Assembly: GCF_035594125.1 (NCBI RefSeq) | Contig: NC_087183.1 | Span: 10,931,868 to 10,995,867, forward strand | Direction: 5' to 3' | DNA from: Scylla paramamosain | Taxonomy: Eukaryota > Arthropoda > Malacostraca > Decapoda > Portunidae | Length of the DNA: 64,000 nt | Shown here: in pieces, positions 33,441 through 64,000 of the stretch | Numbering within the stretch: the first letter of the stretch is position 1 | How the letters are laid out: each line of letters begins with the position of its first letter | The notes under the pieces: model-generated | What the model was told of the DNA's origin: nothing | Database searches by the model: none | What the model saw: only the letters and a program-made list of their open reading frames with translations | Program-made: the position numbers and the translations under genes

Positions 33441-33713
33441 AGGCCTGGCTCAGGAGTGATCCTGTGCCACCTGTACCATCAAGAGTGGACCATGTGATGC
33501 TGGAGTGTGTGAAGTATGCCAGAGACAGGGATGAGATGATGCAAGTGGTGCTGAGGGAATTGAGGCATGCTAGAGTGGAGAAGACAGGAAGGGAATGGAT
33601 GATGTTGCCGCTGGGACTGTGTGGGGAGACGAATGAAAGGATGACTGAGGCTGTGAAAGTACTTTTAAACAGGACATGCAAAAGCAACTTTGAGGTACAA
33701 AGCTAGATTAGAG
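33441..33713 (+). mobile_element. Non-LTR retrotransposon 3'-end fragment, copy 2, with internal junction
   Basis: Encodes the same C-terminal block (VMLECVKYARDRDEMMQVVL through ERMTEAVK). At about 33661-33670 the homology jumps to an upstream part of the protein (GHAKATLRYKARLE). That part continues after the hAT insertion as RMDDARPVRKVF, so it belongs with the fragment at 34385. Confidence 0.75.
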
Positions 33714-34010
33714 CAGTGGTTCTCAAACTTTTTCATGAGTGACCCTATTTGGAACATTTAATTCCTTCGCGACCCATGATTGGTTCATATGTGATGAAGT
33801 TGTAGAATAAACCAATAAGACCATAATCTATCTCAGTGGTTCTCAAACTTTTTCATGAGCGACCCTATTTGGAACATTTCATTCCTTCGCGACCCATGAT
33901 TGGTTCATATGTGATGAAGTTGTTGAATAAACCAATAAGAACGAAAGATGATTATTATTATTATTAGTTAGTAAATATAGTAAGTAGTATATGAAGCAAG
34001 ATATTATATA

Positions 34011-34050
<40 letters not shown>

Positions 34051-34376
34051 TGACTGCAAACAGCAGTCGCCTCCCTCGCCTGCGGTCGGTGGAAAATAGA
34101 CACCACGCACGAGCCTGCATGGACCCACTGCCAGTCCAACATACGCGTTTGATACAGGAGTCATTCCTGTCAGAGACACCATTACGTGGGGCCCAGGAGG
34201 AGGGAGGTGGGGGGAAGATGAACATACATAAAAGTAATTTGTGGTTAAAGAAGAATAATTCAATTAAGTAACTGAAATACAATGAAAGCATGATAATGTT
34301 CCTGTGTCCCTGCGACCCATCAAAATTGATCTCGCGACCCAACTTAGGGTCGCGACCCATAGTTTGAGAACCACTG
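33714..34376 (+). mobile_element. hAT-like non-autonomous DNA element (663 bp)
   Basis: Ends CAGTGGTTCTCAAACT and AGTTTGAGAACCACTG form a perfect 16-bp terminal inverted repeat typical of hAT elements. The flanks GATTAGAG (33706-33713) and GTTTAGAG (34377-34384) form an 8-bp target duplication with one mismatch. Removing the element restores one open frame of the LINE protein (KARLERMDDARPV). No transposase is encoded. The first about 100 bases are duplicated in tandem (33714 and 33834) and a (CA)n tract lies at 34014-34048. Confidence 0.9.
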
Positions 34377-34384
34377 GTTTAGAG

Positions 34385-35160
34385 CGAATGGATGATGCGA
34401 GACCAGTGAGAAAGGTGTTTTGTTACTGTGGAATGTTAGGAGCAGCAAGTGGGGGAAGAAGTGTGTTAAGATGGTAGTAAATAGTGGTTTGGAAAGTAGT
34501 TGGGCTTTTCAGCGATTTGAGGGGAGGCATGTTGAGAGTGAGTGGAATATGATTGCCAGAAATGAGGAGGGTTTAGAATGGGATGTTAGAAAGTGGAAAA
34601 AAATGAGATACAGAGTGGTGAAGCATGTGGGATTGAGTGAATGGAAGAATAAGATGGAACATAAGAGTACTCGGGGGTGTTATAGAGAGAAAAAGGCCCC
34701 AATATATGAAAAGTGTTATGATAGAAACCTGGGCAATGATCTCTTCCGAGCGAGGGCGTAGTGCATGGATGTGAATGCAAGGAGTTACAGATGTTCTGAG
34801 TCTCACAGCAAAGTGTGCCAGACGTGTGACATGGGGGAGGATGAGACGGTGGAACATGTGGTGCTGGAATGTGTGAAGTATGCCAGAGACAGGAATGAGA
34901 TTATGAAAGTGGTGTTGAGGGAAGTGGGACATGCTAGAGTGGAGAAGACAGGAATGGAATGGATGGTGTTGCTGCTGGGACTGTGTGGGGAGATGAATGA
35001 AAGGATGATTGAGGCAGTGAAGGAGTTCCTGGAGAAAATGTAGCTTGCTAAGATGTAGGAACTAGTGGTGTGATAGATGCTGTATGACTCTGTATGCCGC
35101 TTTCTGTTGTCGCTCTTTGTTTTCTTTGCAGGAGTGCCGATGCAAAGGCCTGCCATCATA
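34385..35160 (+). mobile_element. Non-LTR retrotransposon C-terminal region, copy 3
   Basis: Plus-strand frames encode DDARPVRKVF, EWDVRKWKKMRYRVVKHVGL, KAPIYEKCYDRNLGNDLFRA, MDVNARSYR, a CQTCDMGEDETVEHVVLEC zinc-knuckle-like motif, then EWMVLLLGLCGEMNERMIEA to a TAG at about 35041. Stops and frame changes show it is inactive. The 3' flank carries the TGCAGGAGTGCCGATGCAAAGG tail that also follows copy 1. Confidence 0.8.
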
Positions 35161-35224
35161 TTTGGCACAGCCACACTATTCCACACTTCTCTCAGCACAT
35201 CATACTTACTCGCTCTCAGCCTTG

Positions 35225-36720
35225 CTGCACTTCTTAATTAACCCACCCACTGGTTCACCAAGTTTATCTTTTCATTATTTGCCTTTTCACACCCATTCGG
35301 ACTCCTCCACATCCCTAAGTACTTGTAATCTTGTGCCTGTTTCAACTCATTCTCTCCAATTCTCCATATTGCATTACTTTCATCCTCTACTGTATTTACA
35401 ATCATTACCTTGTTTTTCTCAATGCTAAACCGAACTCTAAAGTCTCTATCATACTCATCCACAACATACAGCAAACTTTGGAGCTCATCTGCCAATTCAC
35501 TCAACTACTACTACATTATCTGCATAAAAAAAAAAAAAAGCACACATCTTATTCCCCTCACATACTCCTGCATTCATTGTTCTCATTCTGACTGCTAACT
35601 CTTCTGTATAAAAGCTAAAAATGGTTGATGACAATATACATTCTTGCCTAACTCCTCACTCTTCACCCAATGTTTCTATATCTCCTAGTCTGTATTTAGC
35701 TCTTATGTCAACATACGTGCCATGCACTATGCTGACTATCTTTGCACTCAACCCAATCTTTTCTAAGACTCTGCCTAGTATTTCTCTATTCACCCTATCA
35801 TAAGCTTTCTCTATATCCAGAAAACCTAAGTACAATTTACCTCCATCCCTCTTTTTTCTCAATCATTTCATTCACCGCAAACATATCCTTGGCTCTCCTG
35901 TCCACATGGAACCCATTTTGTTCCTCACTTAGAACTCCAGCTCTCTCAGTCCATTTACACAATCTTTCATTCAACACTGTACCAAACACTTTACCTAATG
36001 TATTCACTAATACACCTGGCCTGTAGTTCTTCAACTCATTACTCTTGTATCCTCCCTTATGCAACAGTTACCCTACATTCATTCCATATCCTTGGCACTT
36101 TCTCCTCCTACCACACTTGGATAAATAGCTCAGTCATCCTGTCAATCACAACTTCCCCTCCATTTTTATACAACTCATAGGGTATCTCATCTGACCCTGT
36201 TGCCTTCCCATTCTTCTGCCTTTTCACACATTCCTCCACCTCCTCCTTGCTAGTTCCCTCATCCAATTCATTTGCATTCTTCTTCTCCAGTGTCACATAT
36301 TCTTCTCTCACACCAAACACCTCACCTACACCACCCACTTCTTCCCAGAACTGTCAGATTGCCTCCCCGATTCCTTCCTTCTGTTATAACTACATCATTC
36401 ACTTTCAGACTCTCCACACCAACACTGCCTGACATATTTTCACCTCTCATGAACTTGTACCATTCATGGCCACCTTCCATGCCTTTCTATCCTAAAGATT
36501 CAATCACACTCCTTTCACGCTTCACTATGGCATTCATTATCATTTGCCTTGTCAGTCTCTGCTGTTTCACATATGCTACCCATGCATTCCGATACTCATT
36601 CACCTCATTGCTTTCATGTCTCTTTTTCCTCAACTATCTACACTGTTTACTCATTCCTTTTCACTCCTTCCTAGACTCCTTTCAGTCCCACCAGCAGCAC
36701 CTATTCTTGTCTTATCCACT
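35225..36720 (-). mobile_element. Non-LTR retrotransposon reverse transcriptase fragment (opposite orientation)
   Basis: Minus-strand pieces in several frames, in order: GKATGSDEIPYELYKNGGEV, LKNYRPGVLVNTLGKVFGTV with EEQNGFHVDRRAKDMF, YLGFLDIEKAYDRVNREILG (RT catalytic region A), then FSIEKNKVMIVN and YKYLGMW. These are reverse transcriptase landmarks, broken by stops and frameshifts; the YxDD region is missing or decayed between 35504 and 35656. It points away from the plus-strand C-terminal fragments, so this is an inverted pair, not one element. Confidence 0.82.
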
Positions 36721-36730
36721 CTTTTATTCC

Positions 36731-36921
<191 letters not shown>

Positions 36922-38524
36922 TAAATAAACAAATACATAAATAAATACAAAGTAATGTATAATTAAATACAGAAATAAACATGAAAAATTGCTGACAACC
37001 AAGGAACAATCTTCAACTTTGTGGATTTTTTGCTAGTAATTCATAGGCACACATCAGAAAGATAGAATATTTATTGCAAAGAGTTTCAAAATAAGAAATA
37101 TCTAGAACAGATAACACACAATAACAAGGATATTGTACAATCTTGAGATACGAGAATGTAGCAGATATGTACTGCATCCAGCATATACTACAACCTGCCT
37201 GTGACTCTCCTGCTCATATGCTGACTACACACACTGTTTATGCAGCCAAACTGTCATATCAACACTGGTTCACACCAGACAAAAAGAGACCAGTGCAACA
37301 ATGTATATGTTTTGAGAAACTAATTGTGCTTGAGGTGACCCAGAAGTGTATACATCATCACATGCAATGGTGTACACATGTCACACTGGCCTCAACACAG
37401 ATGTATACACGTTAACATTAATATCTATATCAAATGTTGGAGCCAAGCATGAACCACTGAGCAGGACCACTGCAGGATTGCAAAAGTCTATGACAACAAT
37501 GATAAACTTCATTAATCCATAACATCGAAAGACTGAGAAGAGAGTAGAGGAAGCATCAGTCCTCCTTGGGCAAGGTCCTCCCACACCCTGGCCAACCAAT
37601 CCTCGGCTCAATGCTGATGCAAACTCACTTATTGCAACATGGAACTGACAGACATGGACTCTGAGGGCCATCTGACACTATTCTGAACTCATGTCTTATA
37701 ATACCATTCATGGAATATCAACAGTAATTACTCATACTCATCATTATGGTGTCTCACTTCAATTTTAATGTTCTCCAATTTGTGGATGTATCTTTAAGAT
37801 GTTCATGGTAACTGTTAATCAAGTTATGTTCAGTGTATGTCACATTAATTACTGAGCAGCACACTATCTGCCTTCTGTACACACAGAGTGACTTGTACAA
37901 AAAATATGCTCTCCCTGGTCTTTATCAATGTTTTTGTTGGGTCAATAATTTGTGTTAAATATTTATACCACATCATGATACATAAATATTACCAGCAAGG
38001 TTTTTTAAAATTCAATCATTAAGATCTTTATCTTGTATTGTTTTAACTCAATGAATTTCTTTTAGTTTTTATTTATCATTTGCACAATGCATAGTGTAGC
38101 TTTTCATTTTATTCCTGAAGCACCTTTCAGAATATCATTAATCCTTTTTATCATAAATTTTCCTACCTCAGTTGAGAAAAAAGGTGGGGGCATAAACCTT
38201 TAGGAAGGTATTCCACAGGTGAGGTTGTGACAAGTGACTTGCTAAAAACATGACATAGCTTGGAGTTACCATTAACATAGTGGTATAATGGTACAAGATC
38301 TACAGGTACTGACTGTAGACTTATAGCTCAACACACATTCACTGCAATACATATCCTAGTCAAACTTTGCATGGTACTATCTGGGACGGACATGGATAGG
38401 AAAGTAACATCAAAATGACTTAAAACTAGCCTATGTCTCCTTGTTTTTACACAGATGTGGGCAAACTGGACTTGAAACTCCAAGATGTAGAAATATTAAG
38501 ATGTAGCATGAATCTAAATGTAGC

Positions 38525-38584
<60 letters not shown>
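38525..38584. repeat. (ATT)n microsatellite
   Basis: About 20 ATT units. Confidence 0.97.
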
Positions 38585-40096
38585 CAATCCACACAGGGGT
38601 ATTGCATTGAATATCTGAAAAAATGCACCTATAAGTATAATCTGGGAAATAGGTATAATGCATTGTGCTCTTCACATTTGTGCAGCCTTGGTTTTGAGGA
38701 CCAATAGGCAATATATCCAAAATTTATTCAACAAACATTCATTGGAGTCTTGGGCACTGATAATAGGAGGACAGAAGACAAGCCTATGTAGCTTAGATGG
38801 GCCTCGGTACCAAAGACTAATGAATGGTATTAAAAGTGATAAAGGTAATGTTAAAAACTTATATATAAATCACGTGACATACTCCAAACATGATGTATTA
38901 AATGGAGGACCAGACCCCGACAGTCTCTTGTTTGGGTCTGAGGGAAGTTCTGTGAGTGAGTGCATCAATGGCATGCTCAAGAGATGGTGGTCTGGTGTAT
39001 GGAAATGTTAGAAATCTAAAGTGAGATGAGAATGTTTCTGGAAATCTTCGTGGATAGAGCCACAAAATGATTATGTATCCATGCTTTAAGGTTAGTCCTT
39101 TGAGGTCTCACTTGCAGAAAACTTCCACTCCATTTATTCAAAGGCTTACAATGAATTTAAGCAAATATTAGTAAAATCATATATGCCATTATAGAGTCAA
39201 CATTATTACCCCTTACAGTTCTAAGTTGCTGGTGTAAAATTTCCTCGGATTACAGGAAATATTCTTAAAGATATACACAGTCACAAGTTTCCAGGAAGAA
39301 TACCTAGTATGAGTAAATAAACCTTTACATCAATACACAACATTGTACTCCATTCCTGTAGAAGTTATATGGAAGAGAGATGATATGTGAAAGACAGGTT
39401 AAGTTATACACACTTTGGCAGAGCATGAGAGAATGTGGAGTGAGAATAAAAGTTATTGGCAAGGCAGTGCTTGCTCCTTTTAATAAAGCATAGGAGCAAA
39501 TGATTTCTAGGGAGGACTGCCTATGATTCAATAGCTTATAAATTCTAAGTACGAGTATAGTATTTTACTCTAACTGTTCTTTGTATGCCAAAACATAACA
39601 GGATCAAACACCTTCTGTGGCCTTAAGGGGAAGCATCTCTCCCAACAGGTAACAGGCTACACTATCATCTCAGTGTTCTAGGCCATGACTCCTTCCTTCA
39701 CAAGAATCCTGCAGAAAAAAAAACAATTGGATTCATTCAGAAAAGATGATAAGGCTTAGCACAAGTGTTTTGGGATCATAGCATTCCCAGCACAAAAAAC
39801 CTACTACAGGATGCACAGGGGCAGCTACACAGGCTGCTTCGACGGTAGGAGGAATGGAGGTAGGAATAGATTGCCACACAGTACACAGGAATTGACTCAG
39901 AACTCTCCACCTTCAACACACAGCAAAGACATATGCTAATACACAGCACTGATATCTTGACATTAGAAAATACCTATTGCTGAGAAAGACAGTATTACCT
40001 GGAGCAGATAGTATGTTAATGTATAGCAGTGTCAATACCTACAGTTTTTCTCAAACTTCCACCCATTCACAGAGATGTGCACTTATGTGCGGACTC

Positions 40097-40134
<38 letters not shown>

Positions 40135-40150
40135 GCACACACGCACGCAT

Positions 40151-40187
<37 letters not shown>

Positions 40188-40256
40188 GATCATACATGTC
40201 TTATGAGTTGTGAAAAATAAGTTACACATGCTAAACATATATCATGAGATATTTCA

Positions 40257-40429
<173 letters not shown>

Positions 40430-43048
40430 TACAAATGAAAACAGAAATCAGGTGAGAATATTACATCAACAATACCAGATGTAATGCATAAAAGCAATAT
40501 GATGTATCTGATAACAACATATAGATATTTTAGATGACTGGTAATCATGGACAAGTAGTTTTGTAATAATGGTAAGCAGATAAAAAAAATCTATTTTAAA
40601 TCTATTGAAAGAACATTATAGAGGAAAAGAATCAGATAAATGTATCTCTCTCTCTCTCTCTCTCTGACACACACACACTCACACACACACATTCACTTAT
40701 ACACATTTAGGAGCCCATTCATTCTTCAATAACACCTCACTGCACCAGGATCAAGTACACAGGGGTTCCTTGCGAGAGCAGTGAGAGTGAGGCCTGAGGA
40801 ATGCTATATGCACTACTGGAGTGTGACAGGGAGGGCCAACAGTGAGGGGCAGAGGCACAGTCACAAGGCAAGGGCTACAGTGAGCAACAAGGATCAGGGT
40901 ATTTTGATTATTCCAGCCAATGCCTCACACATCATTCACTCTGACTAGAGGACAGTTGAAGAAAACATCTGCATTCTGGAATGAGAGTGCATGGGGGTTT
41001 TCTAAGATGCAATTTCTTTGTTTTCAATCTTCCCATAAATTCATGGGGTCAATTACTGAAAGTCTATACTAAGTTTATATCAAGCTCACCTATTCTGATA
41101 TCACACATTCAAGATACACTTATGAATGTTACAAAATCATCATGTTGTTGCTACATTATGATATGATGCAGATGACTAGACAGTTGCTGCCATGTCATAT
41201 AAACCTGGCAGTTTCACATACATTCTGGAAAGATCATTAGTAGAAATAAGGTAAAACTTGAGACATGAAAAATGTGTCAGTAATACTGAATATGACTGAT
41301 ACAATGGCTGTTGAATCGCACAGAAGGCCATTGGAAACAGTACTGCATGGCATGACTTGATAACGCCAAAAAAGTAAACCTGGCAAGTGACTAGAGGTTT
41401 AAGTGTCTGGCTAACATGGAGGTAGTCTAGCTGGCACCGGCTAAAGTATTGTACTCGCTGCATGGTCATCATTCTTGGCTAATGCATTGTGCTTTGACAT
41501 TTCTATCATATAACTCTCATGGCAAGCTATGTATTGCCTGGGTATGAGTTAGTGGTTCCACCTGACAAGTCAATATAAGCCATTTCAAGAGTAAACATAA
41601 TGTGTATCTCAAAGAAATGCAACAAACACTGACCACAGGAGTCAAGATGATATATTAGCAGGTATGTATTTGATCAAATGACTTGACAAATTTCACAAGT
41701 AGAAGTTAAGCCATTCTTTCAGATATGTGGCAGAGCAGCAAGCTTTTGAAAATTCTTGATAATTCATTCTGAAGCCTTCTCTGGGAGAAAGTACAAGTTA
41801 CAATGCTATCTCTGGACACTTTCTGGTCCCTTCTTTCTGAATAATGCCCTCCACTTGAACAATATCATCTCTTTATTGTGGTCACCAAAAAGCTTATTCC
41901 TGTTTACCACATCCTCACACCAGGACTGTTAAAGCTTAGTTTTTAAGAAAATGAAATTTGATATCTGGAGCATGCAATAGTTCTTAAGAACTGCAGATAT
42001 TTAGAAGTGATCAACATGTTTTCTGGAGCTTTCATTACTTTTGAGTTCTCAGAAAGGGCTACTACAGTAGATCCACACAGTGAGTTACAGTATATTGTAA
42101 GGGAACTGTAAGAAGAATTATTGTGTTGGCCATCTCCAAAAAGCCCCACAGCCCACCACTAAAGATTTGTAGATTTATAAGCATGATAGATTCTAAATGT
42201 TGCAGAATCAGAAATTCCAAGTTTTTTTTCAGAAACACATGTTATACATTTACTTCTAGTGAAATGTCAGTAGCACTCACAGACTAAGAGACGTGAAACC
42301 CAGACTGGATTCTACATGTGAGGTGAACAGTACTTATGTTCAGTGCAGTATGTAGTCAGTGATGCTGATATCACTCACTTGATGATCAATATGGGATTCA
42401 TTTGAAATTGTCACTATTTTCATTACTTGTATATGTCTTCTACTCTGAGTATTTTGGTCCAGTTTGTGCAACTGTTGCTACAAGTGTCTAAGTAGGACCT
42501 CAGTGGAGGTCTGCTAACTTTCATGTCACATTAAATCAATAACTAACATAATGTCACAGCTACAGAGACAAGCAAAAAACTGCTTGACATCTTTCATACA
42601 CCTTTACTAAAAATAATGGATAATACTTAACCACACAAGAGAAGATACCTTGATATAGAACAGAAATACCTGTACAAAAGTCTCTATGCCACTTCCTCAA
42701 CTTTAAGAGAAATCAACAAGATACTGTAAACTTCCCCTGTAGTAGGGCTTAAGGTAATGAAATCAGAATGGGAAGAAATGAGTCAATGCAGAAAAAAAAT
42801 AAATTATATAAGTACATACAGTGAGATGTGGTGGCTAAAGAACTGTAGAAAAGTTACTATGGTGCTGTCACGTCTAATATTCTGACAAAAGTTATCCCCA
42901 CCCATAGTGTCGATGTCCATGTGTCCATTCTGATGTCCCGAGCCAGGGTGAGGATGTGGCTCGAGATCTGCTATGGCCCCCCTGTTTAGCTGCAGGGGGG
43001 CGGTCCTCAGATGCTCACCCAGATGTCTCCTACCGTGCGGCGCCGCTG

Positions 43049-63226
<20,178 letters not shown>

Positions 63227-64000
63227 CTGCTCGACAGTACAGTAGATGAGAGGTTAGTGCCTCGGCGCACCGGGGCAGGGCTGGCTGGGGAGGGGGAGGG
63301 GTGGGGAGGGGCGCCTGCCGCGTAATAATGCAGGTAGCCAAATGGATTAACCGAACGAAGCAAATAGACAACAGCTTTATAATGAAGTAGCTTCAGATGG
63401 GAAGCTTAGGTGTCACTGCTGCAGGACGCGGCAGGTCAGGGTGAGAAAAGTTGTGCCCACGTGTCCCTGCCCTGGTGATGCCCGGCCGCGGGTGTCCTGA
63501 CCCTGTGCGGCGGCGGACCGGCTGCCACCCAGATTCGTCTTTACATCACCTGAGTGGGATGGACGCTTGACGCTGCAACACAAGCGCCGCGCCTCGCCAG
63601 TAATGGCTACACTGGGGCACGTGACCTACTCTCCCAGGTGGAGGAGCAATTATACTGCAACTCAAAGATAACCTTGACCCTCTGGCAACTCAAGACGGTG
63701 GTGTTGTGGCGCCTGTCAATTTGGTGTTGCTCCTTTTGGTCCCTGCACCAAAAGCTTATCAGGATCGAAAATAAAAAGTTTGCTAAGCGACACATTACAG
63801 CTACAAGGCGGAAACAAATCATAGGGGCAGGTGAGGTGTGCCGGTGGAAGTCACAAAGTTGAAGTAAGTATGAACTGATCAGCCGGGAGACAAGGGAATG
63901 AAGCCAAAGTAAAAATAAGCAGGACCACAGACAACTGTCGCCACAACTGACTGGAAGCCTACAAGGATTGAACCAGGCGTGATCTGTGGAGCTTCACCAC
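63227..64000. other. RasGRF intron at window edge
   Basis: No exon for the upstream half of the DH domain is visible on the minus strand, so this is intron. A branch-point-like CTAAC lies about 40 bases before the exon 1 acceptor. Confidence 0.6.

Noticed and set aside
63554..63862. Plus-strand 102-codon frame near the window end
   Set aside because: Lies in a RasGRF intron, antisense, no domain or splice chain.

Overview
The window is animal nuclear DNA. It holds three multi-exon protein-coding genes, all on the minus strand, with GT-AG introns of about 100 bases to 6 kb. They are separated and invaded by transposable elements and by very dense microsatellites: long (AT)n, (GA)n and (CA)n tracts plus A-runs and AAT/AAC/GTA triplets. 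Simple-repeat density of this order, together with the particular LINE, hAT, Tigger and MADF-type remnants seen here, suggests a decapod crustacean (shrimp or crab). That is an inference from repeat style and gene similarity, not a species identification. No rRNA, tRNA, CRISPR or bacterial-type operon was recognised.

Left (1-3.35 kb): the alpha subunit of general transcription factor TFIIE (GTF2E1), eight coding exons in view. The 3' end runs off the window at base 1. From 3.4 to 21 kb I find no host coding gene, only microsatellites, a GC-rich 7.3-9.5 kb patch with a possible TATA promoter, and unclassified sequence. At 21,006-23,815 lies a complete pogo/Tigger-type DNA transposon with perfect 24-bp terminal inverted repeats, TA target duplication, a frameshifted transposase carrying a C-terminal PHD-like finger, and a striking set of palindromic subterminal repeats.

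Middle (25.9-33.05 kb): a complete 12-exon gene for an RNA exonuclease of the REXO5/NEF-sp family (716 residues, every intron phase consistent, DEDDh residues intact). Its first intron holds an antisense MADF-domain pseudogene. Immediately upstream (33.1-36.7 kb) is a pile-up of non-LTR retrotransposon fragments in opposite orientations, one split by a 663-bp hAT-like element with an 8-bp target duplication. From 36.9 to 43.0 kb there is intergenic DNA and probably the RasGRF 3' UTR.

Right (43.05-63.23 kb): most of a RasGRF-type Ras guanine nucleotide exchange factor, 22 phase-consistent exons encoding about 1,140 residues: second half of the DH domain, PH domain, REM domain, a long Ser/Arg-rich linker and the CDC25 catalytic domain to the stop codon. 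The N-terminal part (PH1, coiled coil, IQ, first half of DH) lies beyond base 64,000. Its introns host a decayed jockey-like LINE, a Tigger-derived MITE, a second LINE tail, tandem repeats and a ~200-bp (AT)n tract. Exon 3 can be read through its donor into about 204 further open codons, a candidate alternative isoform.

The three host genes act in separate processes (transcription initiation, RNA 3'-end trimming, Ras signalling). Nothing suggests they function together beyond sharing a strand.
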